Shown: piece after piece, positions 56,840 through 64,000 of the stretch
Layout of the letters: the number at the start of each line of letters is the position of its first letter
Position numbering within the stretch: position 1 is the stretch's first letter
Source: Clostridiaceae bacterium
GTDB lineage: Bacteria > Bacillota > Clostridia > Saccharofermentanales > DTU023
NCBI GenBank assembly: GCA_012800435.1
Contig: JAAZJH010000007.1
Location: 1 to 64,000, forward strand
Reading direction: 5' to 3'
Length of the DNA: 64,000 nucleotides
Notes under the pieces: generated by a model
The model's input: the letters and a program-made list of their open reading frames with translations, nothing else
What the model was told of the DNA's origin: nothing
Database searches by the model: none
Made by a program: the position numbers and the translations under genes

Positions 56840-57817
56840 ATGAGTCCGTTTGTTGTAATAGCTCTGACATGGTCTGTAGAGTGGATTCTTATCCCCATTT
56901 TAGTCTTGCTGTTGCTTATCCTTCTCATTCGAAATATTCGTGTAGTACCGCAAGCTAATGCTTACGTTATTGAGCGCCTCGGCACCTATAAAACAACTTG
57001 GCATACCGGTCTCCACGCAAAAGTTCCGTTCATTGATAAAATTGAGCGGCGCATTTCGTTAAAAGAGCGTGTCGCCGACTTTCCGCCTCAACCGGTGATT
57101 ACACGCGACAACGTCACGATGCAGATCGATACGGTAGTTTTCTACCAGATTGTTGACCCGGTTCTGTACTGTTACGGCATTGAAAATCCGATTCTCGGTA
57201 TCGAAAATTTGTCGGCGACCACGCTTCGAAACATCATCGGCGATTTGGAGCTTGACGAAACGCTGACATCCCGTGATGTCATTAACTCACGCATGCGTCA
57301 GGAACTCGACGAAGCAACTGATCCATGGGGGATCAAGGTCAACCGCGTTGAGCTCAAAAATATTATCCCGCCACGTGAGATTCAGTCGGCGATGGAGCGC
57401 CAGATGAAGGCGGAACGTGAGAAACGCGAGAAGATTCTCATCTCCGAAGGTGAGAAAGAAGCATTGATTCGTGTCGCCGAAGGTGAAAAAGAAGCTGCGA
57501 TTCTTCGTGCCGACGCAAAAAAAGAGCAGGCTATTCGCGAATCAGAAGGTCAGGCGGAAGCCATTCTAAAAATTCAGGAAGCGACGGCGCGCGGCCTGCA
57601 GATGATCAAGGACATTAACGCCGACGAAGGACTGATCGCTCTAAAAAGTCTTGAGACGATGGCTAAAGTGGCCGACGGTCGTGCCACGAAGATTATCATT
57701 CCTTCTAAATTGCAAGGGCTTGCCGGTCTGGCCGTCTCACTCAATGAAATGATGAAAGACGATACAGACGCAAAATCACCATCCGGTGATACCGATGCGC
57801 GTAAAAGACCTAATTAA
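56840..57817 (+). CDS. SPFH/Band 7 (stomatin-like, QmcA type) protein
   Basis: A 325-residue protein. One N-terminal membrane helix (about 12-32) is followed by the SPFH domain (VPQANAYVIERLGTYKTTWHTGLHAKVPFIDKIERRISLKE) and a long Ala/Glu-rich coiled coil (about 185-270). Such proteins form large membrane-anchored rings linked to FtsH or lipid domain organisation. Paired with the NfeD-like gene upstream. A terminator follows. Confidence 0.92.
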   Translation: MSPFVVIALTWSVEWILIPILVLLLLILLIRNIRVVPQANAYVIERLGTYKTTWHTGLHAKVPFIDKIERRISLKERVADFPPQPVITRDNVTMQIDTVVFYQIVDPVLYCYGIENPILGIENLSATTLRNIIGDLELDETLTSRDVINSRMRQELDEATDPWGIKVNRVELKNIIPPREIQSAMERQMKAEREKREKILISEGEKEALIRVAEGEKEAAILRADAKKEQAIRESEGQAEAILKIQEATARGLQMIKDINADEGLIALKSLETMAKVADGRATKIIIPSKLQGLAGLAVSLNEMMKDDTDAKSPSGDTDARKRPN

Positions 57818-57823
57818 TTAATC

Positions 57824-57875
57824 ACAGGCGACCCGAAAGCAAAAATGCTCGAGTGGTCGCCTGTATTTCTTTTTC
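57824..57875 (+). terminator. Terminator after the SPFH gene
   Basis: ACAGGCGACC (57824-57833) pairs with GGTCGCCTGT (57855-57864), 10 bp, followed by a T-rich stretch. It ends seven bases before hemW. Confidence 0.8.
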
Positions 57876-57882
57876 ATCAAAT

Positions 57883-59088
57883 ATGACAAATCATAATCCC
57901 CGGACGTACGCTTCGCAAAAACCCGTTCGATCACTGTACGTGCACGTACCGTTTTGTCTTTCACGGTGCGCGTATTGTGATTTTTACTCGGTGGTGCCAA
58001 AAGATCGCACAGTAATAGAATCTTGGTATAAAGGGGTATTGCTGGAGTTGCGCAGGATTGCTGAAGAGGCAGCAGCGCATGGTGTTGCAATAGCACCGCT
58101 CGAGACACTCTATTTTGGAGGCGGTACACCGACGGTCGTGCCGGTTTCAATGATTGCAGGCATTATTCAAGAAGCCTCCTCTCTGTTTGGGTTGACACCG
58201 GAATGTGAAATTACCGTCGAGGCTAATCCGGAATCATTACTTCGGCCGACACCTACCGCAAAGGCACTTCGAGAAGTCGGCGTGACACGCATCAGTCTGG
58301 GTGCACAGTCGACTTCCGATAGGACGCTTCGTCTTGCCGGCCGTTTGCATTCCGCCGATGACACGGAAAATGCGGTGTTGTTGGCTCATGAAGCCGGATT
58401 TGACGTGATTTCTTGCGACTTCATTACCGGTCTCCCCGATGAGACCATAACAGATATCGATAGTGTGCTGAGCATGGTGAATGCATCGCCGCTCAATCAC
58501 GTGTCTGTTTATGCTCTTTCTGTTGTATCGGATACGCATTTTGGCGCGCTTTTTAGAAAAAATCCATCGCGTTTTCCGGATGATGATGTTGAACGTCAAA
58601 TGACACATAGGCTTGTAGCCGGTTTCGAATCAGCAGGTTTTCAACATTACGAAATCAGCAATTTTGCGCGACCGGGTGCAGAATCGCGACATAACACGAT
58701 GTACTGGCAGGCAGATCCGTATTTTGCCGCAGGACCTTCCGCATCGAGCTATATGGGCGGCATCCGCCGCACCAATCCTCCGTCGATTAACAAGTGGCTC
58801 TGTCTCCTAAAAGATGAAACAGAGGGCCCTTTTGGCAAAGATTCGATTGATGAAATCGTCAATGAGAACTCAGCCCGCATTGAGACCGTAATCCTTGGAC
58901 TTCGACTGACCCGCGGAGTGAGCCGAACCGTTTTCCTAGAACGTCATGGCGTATCGATCGACGCGCTTTTCTCAAAAGCAATCGAACCGTTAATAAAAAA
59001 AGGGTTGATCGACGACGATGATGAGAACATCCGTCTGACATCACGGGGATTCGACTTTGCGGACGAAGTGGTGCGCGCCTTTCTATAA
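57883..59088 (+). CDS. hemW: Radical SAM protein HemW (coproporphyrinogen III oxidase-like)
   Basis: A 401-residue radical SAM protein. The iron-sulfur motif CxxxCxxC is in LYVHVPFCLSRCAYCDFYS, FGGGTPT is the SAM-binding GGE-like loop, and the C-terminal HemN-type domain follows (about 310-401). HemW proteins are thought to handle heme insertion rather than decarboxylate coproporphyrinogen. I start at ATG 57883; no Shine-Dalgarno sequence is visible upstream, and a start further upstream would lie in the terminator. It precedes hrcA as in most Firmicutes. Confidence 0.9.
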   Translation: MTNHNPRTYASQKPVRSLYVHVPFCLSRCAYCDFYSVVPKDRTVIESWYKGVLLELRRIAEEAAAHGVAIAPLETLYFGGGTPTVVPVSMIAGIIQEASSLFGLTPECEITVEANPESLLRPTPTAKALREVGVTRISLGAQSTSDRTLRLAGRLHSADDTENAVLLAHEAGFDVISCDFITGLPDETITDIDSVLSMVNASPLNHVSVYALSVVSDTHFGALFRKNPSRFPDDDVERQMTHRLVAGFESAGFQHYEISNFARPGAESRHNTMYWQADPYFAAGPSASSYMGGIRRTNPPSINKWLCLLKDETEGPFGKDSIDEIVNENSARIETVILGLRLTRGVSRTVFLERHGVSIDALFSKAIEPLIKKGLIDDDDENIRLTSRGFDFADEVVRAFL

Positions 59089-59162
59089 GAAGAGTCCATT
59101 TCTGTTATCAACGTTATGTCTTAATTGTTCGAAATAATGTCACGATCCTCACAACGCATCAA

Positions 59163-59191
59163 TTGACAGGCCATCGGCAAGGTGTTAAAGT
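59163..59191 (+). promoter_or_regulatory. Promoter of the hrcA-grpE-dnaK-dnaJ operon
   Basis: TTGACA at 59163-59168, a 17-base spacer and TAAAGT at 59186-59191, immediately before the CIRCE element. Confidence 0.75.
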
Positions 59192-59195
59192 CAAA

Positions 59196-59222
59196 TTAGC
59201 ACTCTAGGCCAAAGAGTGCTAA
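59196..59222 (+). promoter_or_regulatory. CIRCE operator of hrcA operon
   Basis: A perfect consensus TTAGCACTC, nine bases, GAGTGCTAA. HrcA autoregulates its operon here. Confidence 0.97.
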
Positions 59223-59244
59223 TACGATGAAAGGCGCAAGTGTC

Positions 59245-60402
59245 ATGGACGAACGGAAGAAAACAATTCTAAAAGCGATTGTAGACGATTATGTGGCTTC
59301 AGCCGAACCGGTCGCTTCCAAGGCGCTTGTTAAAAATCATAACTTGCAACTCTCTTCGGCGACCATAAGAAACGTTATGGCCGAACTTGAAGAGATGGGC
59401 TACCTTGAGAAGCCGCACACATCGGCCGGTCGTATGCCTTCAGACAAAGGATACCGGGCGTATGTTGATAATCTGTTGTCGGTTCCGCCGATTTCTCAAG
59501 AAGACGAAAAGGCAATTCGCGATTTTCTGTCGGTGAACGTCAACAAAGCGCAGGATCTGATAGAACGTACGGTCGAGTGTTTATCCAACCAGACGAATTT
59601 CGTCTCGGTGGCGCTCTCGCCCGAATATTCGGATTCCAGTATCGAGCAGATTAAAATCATGATGATTGAGCCCGGACGCGCCATTGTTGTGCTTGTGTTG
59701 TCGGCAGGTGTTGTACATGATCGCCTGATTCGAATTCCTGCGATGCTTGACGAGCAACAGCTCAATGCCATCGCGCGTTCCGTGGAACGTTGTCTTGCCG
59801 GAAAGAAGCTGGACGATATCACTCTGGTCATGATTTCCTCCGCGGCCGAGGGAACAGGTCTTCCCGATGCAATTGTCAATCAAGTGTTATACGAAGCCTA
59901 TATCGCTATCAAGCAGACGGAGAAAATTGAAGTTTATATCGACGGTCGCCACAAGCTATTGCAGCATCCGGAATTCAGGGACGTTGAGCGAGCATCGCGT
60001 TTTTATAGCGTGCTTCGACAGACGCAGATGGTCGCCGGCTATATGCGCGATATTCAGCAGGAAGAAGAAGCCAAGCATAGAGCGGCCATACTTGAGCAAC
60101 AAGATGACACCGCTGAAGGAGAACTTTCAGTGCGAAAACCGGCTTATATGGTGCGCATCGGACAGGAAATCGACATCGACGGTATGGAAAACGCTTCCTT
60201 CATCACGACGACGTATCGTATGGGCGGTCAGATTGCAGGCCAGATCGGCATAATCGGTCCGAAGAGAATGAACTACGGCGATATGATTGCTCAGATCAGT
60301 TTTGTTAACAAGGCCATGTCAGCTGAAGCACGTCGTCACTGCGGCCTGCCGCCCGAGGAAGAAGATGATTTCGCAGTGACTTCATTCAAAGTGCAGGACT
60401 AA
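59245..60402 (+). CDS. hrcA: Heat-inducible transcriptional repressor HrcA
   Basis: A 385-residue repressor. The N-terminal winged helix (MDERKKTILKAIVDDYVASAEPVASKALV ... LSSATIRNVMAELEEMGYLEKPHTSAGRMPSDKGYRAYVD) is typical; the remainder is the dimerisation and GAF-like region. It is some 40 residues longer than common HrcA, with a charged insert around 265-300. The ATG at 59245 gives the family start and has AAAGG upstream; the ATG at 59227 lies almost against the CIRCE. It binds both CIRCE sites in this window. Confidence 0.95.
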   Translation: MDERKKTILKAIVDDYVASAEPVASKALVKNHNLQLSSATIRNVMAELEEMGYLEKPHTSAGRMPSDKGYRAYVDNLLSVPPISQEDEKAIRDFLSVNVNKAQDLIERTVECLSNQTNFVSVALSPEYSDSSIEQIKIMMIEPGRAIVVLVLSAGVVHDRLIRIPAMLDEQQLNAIARSVERCLAGKKLDDITLVMISSAAEGTGLPDAIVNQVLYEAYIAIKQTEKIEVYIDGRHKLLQHPEFRDVERASRFYSVLRQTQMVAGYMRDIQQEEEAKHRAAILEQQDDTAEGELSVRKPAYMVRIGQEIDIDGMENASFITTTYRMGGQIAGQIGIIGPKRMNYGDMIAQISFVNKAMSAEARRHCGLPPEEEDDFAVTSFKVQD

Positions 60403-60589
60403 AAGGCACAGTACATTAAAGTGTAAGCGCGCAGTCTGAAGGCGACGCGCGATCACATAAAAGACAGAAAGATAAAGAAGCGTTCAAGCCCATGCAACAT
60501 GGTGCGAGACGTCGGATGCAAAAGGCATATTGTCCAAGAGTATGGATATCTGTCGTATCGCATCCTAACCGGTCATTAGAAAGACGTTT

Positions 60590-61252
60590 ATGAGAAACAG
60601 GAAAGAAAAAGATCAGAAAAAAAAGGCGCGTTCGCAGGATAGCCTAAACGACGACATCCACGGTAATGCGTCATCTGAACAAGAGAAGATTCAAAAAGAG
60701 GAAGATCTGAAAGCCGATCGTGATAACAGCAAAAAGTTTACTGATAAGGTAAACGATGAAGCAGAGGATGTAGAAACTTCGGACGATACAGATAGTGAAG
60801 AGGAAGTTTCCTTTGAAGAGAAGCTTGCCGCACTGAATAACCGTTATCTTCGCGTTTGTGCTGATTTCGATAATTACCGTCGTCGTTCCGCTAAGGAGAA
60901 GGAATCAATTTATGATGACGGCATTATGGACGTATTACGCGAATTGATGCCTGTCGTGGACAGTATGGACGCTGCAGTGAAAGCAGCGGAAAAATGGGAT
61001 GATGCGGAACATGGCAAGGATTTTGCTGAAGGAATGTCGCTCATCATGGATCAGTGGACAAAGGCTCTTGAAAAACTAGGCGTTGAAGAAATCCCGGGAG
61101 AAGGATCCACATTCGATCCCGGCTTACACCAAGTTGTGGCACACGTTGAAGACGACGCATATGACGACAACACAGTCGTTGAAGTCTATCGAAAAGGTTA
61201 CGTAAAAGGACTTCGAGTCATTCGCCACAGCATGGTGAAGGTTGCCAACTAG
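60590..61252 (+). CDS. grpE: Nucleotide exchange factor GrpE
   Basis: A 220-residue GrpE. A long charged disordered N-terminus (about 1-75, Lys/Glu/Asp-rich) precedes the coiled coil (about 80-130: KLAALNNRYLRVCADFDNYRRRSAKEKE) and the beta-domain with the signature FDPGLHQVVAHVEDD. It releases ADP from DnaK. It follows hrcA after 187 bases. Confidence 0.95.
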   Translation: MRNRKEKDQKKKARSQDSLNDDIHGNASSEQEKIQKEEDLKADRDNSKKFTDKVNDEAEDVETSDDTDSEEEVSFEEKLAALNNRYLRVCADFDNYRRRSAKEKESIYDDGIMDVLRELMPVVDSMDAAVKAAEKWDDAEHGKDFAEGMSLIMDQWTKALEKLGVEEIPGEGSTFDPGLHQVVAHVEDDAYDDNTVVEVYRKGYVKGLRVIRHSMVKVAN

Positions 61253-61482
61253 TGTCTAAGATAGGGCTTTCATCGATTTTATGATGAAGTTGTTCGAAAG
61301 GCTATGACAATGATGCGGTCGGTGTGCGCCCGATCCGATGAAACTAAAGCGCACGATCCTTTGTGAATCAGCGTTGAGCATGAAGGAAAACATCAATACA
61401 AAAGAAAGCGAATAACAAGCGCTGATAAATAAAAATGGAACCCGTAACAAAAATAATCAGGTTATAAGAAAGAGGATAAGAC

Positions 61483-63339
61483 ATGGGAAAAATAATAGGA
61501 ATTGATCTTGGCACGACGAATTCGGTAGTAGCCGTTATGGAAGGCGGCGAACCGGTTATCATCCCGAACGCCGAAGGCAGCCGTACGACTCCGTCGGTTG
61601 TAGCATTTACGAAAGATGGTGAGCGACTCGTCGGTCAAATCGCAAAGAACCAAGCGCAAAAGAATCCGGAACGCACGATTATGTCGGTCAAACGCAAGAT
61701 GGGCTCCGACTTCCGCGTGCAGATCGATGACAAGTCGTATACAGCTCCGGAAATCTCCGCGATGATTTTACAGAAATTGAAAGTAGATGCGGAAGCGTAT
61801 CTCGGCGATACGGTCACACATGCCGTCGTAACGGTTCCGGCGTACTTCTCGGACGCACAGCGTCAAGCGACGAAGGACGCGGGAAGAATCGCCGGTCTTA
61901 CAGTGGATCGCATCATCAACGAGCCGACGGCGGCATCGCTGGCATACGGGCTCGATAAAGAATCAGACCAGAAGATCGTTCTATTTGACCTTGGCGGCGG
62001 CACGTTTGACGTCTCTATACTCGAAATAGGCGACGGCGTTTTTGAAGTAAAGGCCACATCCGGTAATACGCATCTGGGCGGCGATGATTTCGACCAGAAA
62101 ATCGTCGAATGGATGAACGACACAATGAAAAAAGAGCAGGGTGTTGATCTTTCCAACGACAGACTCGCTATGCAGCGTCTGCGTGAGGCTGCGGAAAAAG
62201 CGAAGATTGAGCTTTCCAACGTGCTCACGGCAAACATCAATCTGCCATTTATCACTGCCGATCAGGATGGTCCGAAGCACTTGGATCTCCAATTAACGCG
62301 TGCGAAATTTGAAGCCATGACGGCTGATTTAATCGATAAGACCCGCATTCCGCTCGATGCGGCAATGAAAGACGCGAACCTTAAGCCTGAAGACATCCAT
62401 AAGGTATTGCTCGTAGGCGGATCGACGCGTATTCCTGCCGTACAGGAAATGGTGCGTCAGTACTTCGGTCAGGAACCGTTTAAGGGCATTAACCCGGACG
62501 AGTGTGTGGCCATGGGCGCTGCGATTCAGGCAGGTATTCTTGCAGGTGATATTGACGACATGGTGTTAATCGACGTTACTCCGCTGACTCTCGGCATCGA
62601 GACGCTCGGTGGCGTCATGACAAAGATGATCGATCGCAACACGCGTATTCCCACCAGCAAAAAACGAATTTTCTCGACGGCGGCGGACGGTCAAACACAA
62701 GTCGAAGTGCACGTTCTGCAAGGCGAACGCGAAATGGCCGCCGGCAACAAATCGCTCGGCCGTTTCATCTTGGATGGCATTGCGCCTGCGCCTCGCGGCA
62801 TTCCGCAAATTGAGGTCTCCTTCGACATCGATGCGAACGGTATTGTAAATGTTTCGGCGATCGACAAAGGAACGAACCGCGCGCAGCACATCACGATTAC
62901 AGCTAGCAGCAATCTTTCGGACGCTGATATCGAGCAGGCCGTAGAAGATGCGAAGCGATTCGCTGAAGAAGACAGGAAGAAGAAGGACGAAGTCGACACG
63001 AAGAACCGTGCCGAGACGACCATCTACGAGACGGAGAAACTCCTGAAAGAATCCGGCGATAAATTCGATCCTTCGGAAAAGAAAGCCGTTGAAGATGAGC
63101 TTGCGAAACTTCGTTCAAGCCATGAAAAGGGAGATCTCGATACAATGAAGAACGATATGGCGTCGTTAAGTCAGGCCGTGTACAAAGCCTCAGAGACCAT
63201 GTACAAAAAAGCTCAAGCCGAGCAACAGCCGCCGCAAGATCAACAGTACGGACATCAAGGCGGCCAGCAAGGCCCTACACCGAGCGGTCCGAATACCTAT
63301 GAAGCAGATTTCAAGGATATCGGAGGCGACGATCACTAA
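61483..63339 (+). CDS. dnaK: Molecular chaperone DnaK (Hsp70)
   Basis: A 618-residue Hsp70. Signatures [32 protein letters not shown]-like [14 protein letters not shown] and [17 protein letters not shown] are present, followed by the substrate domain (from about 370) and a lid ending in a Gln/Gly/Pro-rich tail. Length is normal for Firmicutes. GAAAGAGGA precedes the ATG. The 230 bases before it hold no gene. Confidence 0.97.
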   Translation: MGKIIGIDLGTTNSVVAVMEGGEPVIIPNAEGSRTTPSVVAFTKDGERLVGQIAKNQAQKNPERTIMSVKRKMGSDFRVQIDDKSYTAPEISAMILQKLKVDAEAYLGDTVTHAVVTVPAYFSDAQRQATKDAGRIAGLTVDRIINEPTAASLAYGLDKESDQKIVLFDLGGGTFDVSILEIGDGVFEVKATSGNTHLGGDDFDQKIVEWMNDTMKKEQGVDLSNDRLAMQRLREAAEKAKIELSNVLTANINLPFITADQDGPKHLDLQLTRAKFEAMTADLIDKTRIPLDAAMKDANLKPEDIHKVLLVGGSTRIPAVQEMVRQYFGQEPFKGINPDECVAMGAAIQAGILAGDIDDMVLIDVTPLTLGIETLGGVMTKMIDRNTRIPTSKKRIFSTAADGQTQVEVHVLQGEREMAAGNKSLGRFILDGIAPAPRGIPQIEVSFDIDANGIVNVSAIDKGTNRAQHITITASSNLSDADIEQAVEDAKRFAEEDRKKKDEVDTKNRAETTIYETEKLLKESGDKFDPSEKKAVEDELAKLRSSHEKGDLDTMKNDMASLSQAVYKASETMYKKAQAEQQPPQDQQYGHQGGQQGPTPSGPNTYEADFKDIGGDDH

Positions 63340-63371
63340 ACAGGGATCGGAAAACCATTATGAACATCCGC

Positions 63372-63399
63372 GAGAGCGGGCGCTCGTGTGCCCGCTCTT
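63372..63399 (+). other. Hairpin between dnaK and dnaJ
   Basis: AGAGCGGGC (63373-63381) pairs with GCCCGCTCT (63390-63398), extended by one G-U pair, with an 8-base loop and no T run. It may stabilise dnaK mRNA or reduce read-through into dnaJ. Confidence 0.6.
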
Positions 63400-63456
63400 G
63401 TAGCGTGATAAGATAGAAACATCAAAATGAGGCCAAAGTGCCTTCAGGAGGAAATT

Positions 63457-64000
63457 GTGGCGACGAAGCGCGATTACTACGAAGTGTTGGGCGTCCCTCG
63501 CGATGCGGACGAGGACACGATCAAAAAAGCGTTCTGGAAGCTTGCGAAAAAATACCATCCCGACGTCAATCCTGACGATAAGGATGCGGAGGCCAGGTTC
63601 AAGGAAGCGAATGAAGCCTATGATGTTCTGGCAGATCCCGAGAAACGCGCTCGGTATGACCGGTATGGTCAGGCCGGCGTTGACGTGGATGATTTCGGAG
63701 GCATGGGCAGCATCAATTTGGACGATCTTTTTTCCACGCTTTTCGGCGGCTTCGGCGGCTTTAGCGGGTTCGGCGGTTTTGGCGGCTTCGGTTCTCGCGG
63801 AGCAGCACAACGTAGAACAGGTCCGGTTCGAGGCGCAAATTTGCGGTACCGCATGAATCTTGATTTCATGGAAGCGGCTTTCGGTGTTGAACGCGACATT
63901 TCCATAAGGAAGGCGGAGCGCTGTCCGGAATGTGACGGCACAGGTGCTGCCGACGGCTCTAGGCCGGTAACTTGTCCTGTGTGTCATGGTTCAGGTCAAG
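63457..64000 (+). CDS. dnaJ: Chaperone protein DnaJ (partial, runs off the window)
   Basis: The first 181 residues of DnaJ. The J domain (KRDYYEVLGVPRDADEDTIKKAFWKLAKKYHPD, with HPD) is followed by a Gly/Phe-rich region (about 85-115) and the start of the zinc domain, whose first motifs CPECDGTG and CPVCHGSG are visible at the end. Translation starts at GTG 63457, five bases after AGGAGG. The gene continues beyond base 64000. Confidence 0.96.
   Translation, partial: MATKRDYYEVLGVPRDADEDTIKKAFWKLAKKYHPDVNPDDKDAEARFKEANEAYDVLADPEKRARYDRYGQAGVDVDDFGGMGSINLDDLFSTLFGGFGGFSGFGGFGGFGSRGAAQRRTGPVRGANLRYRMNLDFMEAAFGVERDISIRKAERCPECDGTGAADGSRPVTCPVCHGSGQ

Overview
The window reads as a chromosomal segment of a Gram-positive, low-to-mid GC Firmicute, most likely class Clostridia. 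The evidence is the gene order (rpmE - DUF1385 - prmC - prfA - Sua5; rpsF - ssb - rpsR - rplI - dnaB; rplU - prp - rpmA - obgE; hemW - hrcA - grpE - dnaK - dnaJ), an L27 with a removable N-terminal extension next to its protease Prp, CIRCE/HrcA heat-shock control, DUF4364 and DUF5685 genes, and strong AGGAGG-type ribosome binding sites. I cannot place it below class. There is no rRNA, CRISPR array, prophage or intact insertion sequence; one tRNA gene (Val, GAC) is present.

Layout. 1-2429: end of an unknown gene, a stand-alone HMA domain, tRNA-Val, a histidine phosphatase and rpmE. 2464-7215: DUF1385, prmC, prfA and a Sua5 protein fused to an arginine-phosphatase-type domain. 7419-14728: ribosome/replication operon (rpsF with a very acidic tail, ssb, rpsR, rplI, dnaB, tilS), then hpt and ftsH. 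14801-18626: murC (minus) and an ABC-F protein. 18648-21831: a non-coding patch with four 33-bp repeats, then rplU-prp-rpmA-obgE and a rubredoxin gene behind a structured leader. 21915-37070: DUF4364, CvpA, groES-groEL, a propeller-like membrane protein, a flavoprotein, mutY, CDF transporter, sirtuin, DJ-1, AIM24, acyl-CoA ligase and a MurE-type ligase.

37190-47314 is the most accessory-looking part: an AT-richer catabolic island with an IclR regulator divergent from a CoA-acylating semialdehyde dehydrogenase, a RidA deaminase, a three-subunit molybdenum hydroxylase and a TAXI-type TRAP transporter. A coherent reading is uptake of an organic acid, possibly an N-heterocycle, Mo-dependent hydroxylation, hydrolysis of a reactive enamine by RidA and conversion of the resulting semialdehyde to an acyl-CoA. 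The substrate is unknown and no ring-opening enzyme is present.

47428-64000: glnS and gltX (minus), a DUF5685 / cysteine-tailed J-protein / membrane protein trio, a divergent pair of secreted hydrolase-like proteins that have both lost catalytic residues (an S11 D,D-carboxypeptidase homologue and an M28 peptidase homologue), an NfeD-SPFH pair, hemW and the HrcA-controlled chaperone operon running off the window inside dnaJ.

The most notable signals are a 24-nt perfect palindrome lying exactly between the Shine-Dalgarno sequence and the start codon of hpt, the Sua5-arginine phosphatase fusion, the paired pseudo-hydrolases, the structured RNA ahead of rubredoxin, the 33-bp repeat array ahead of rplU, and the catabolic island.
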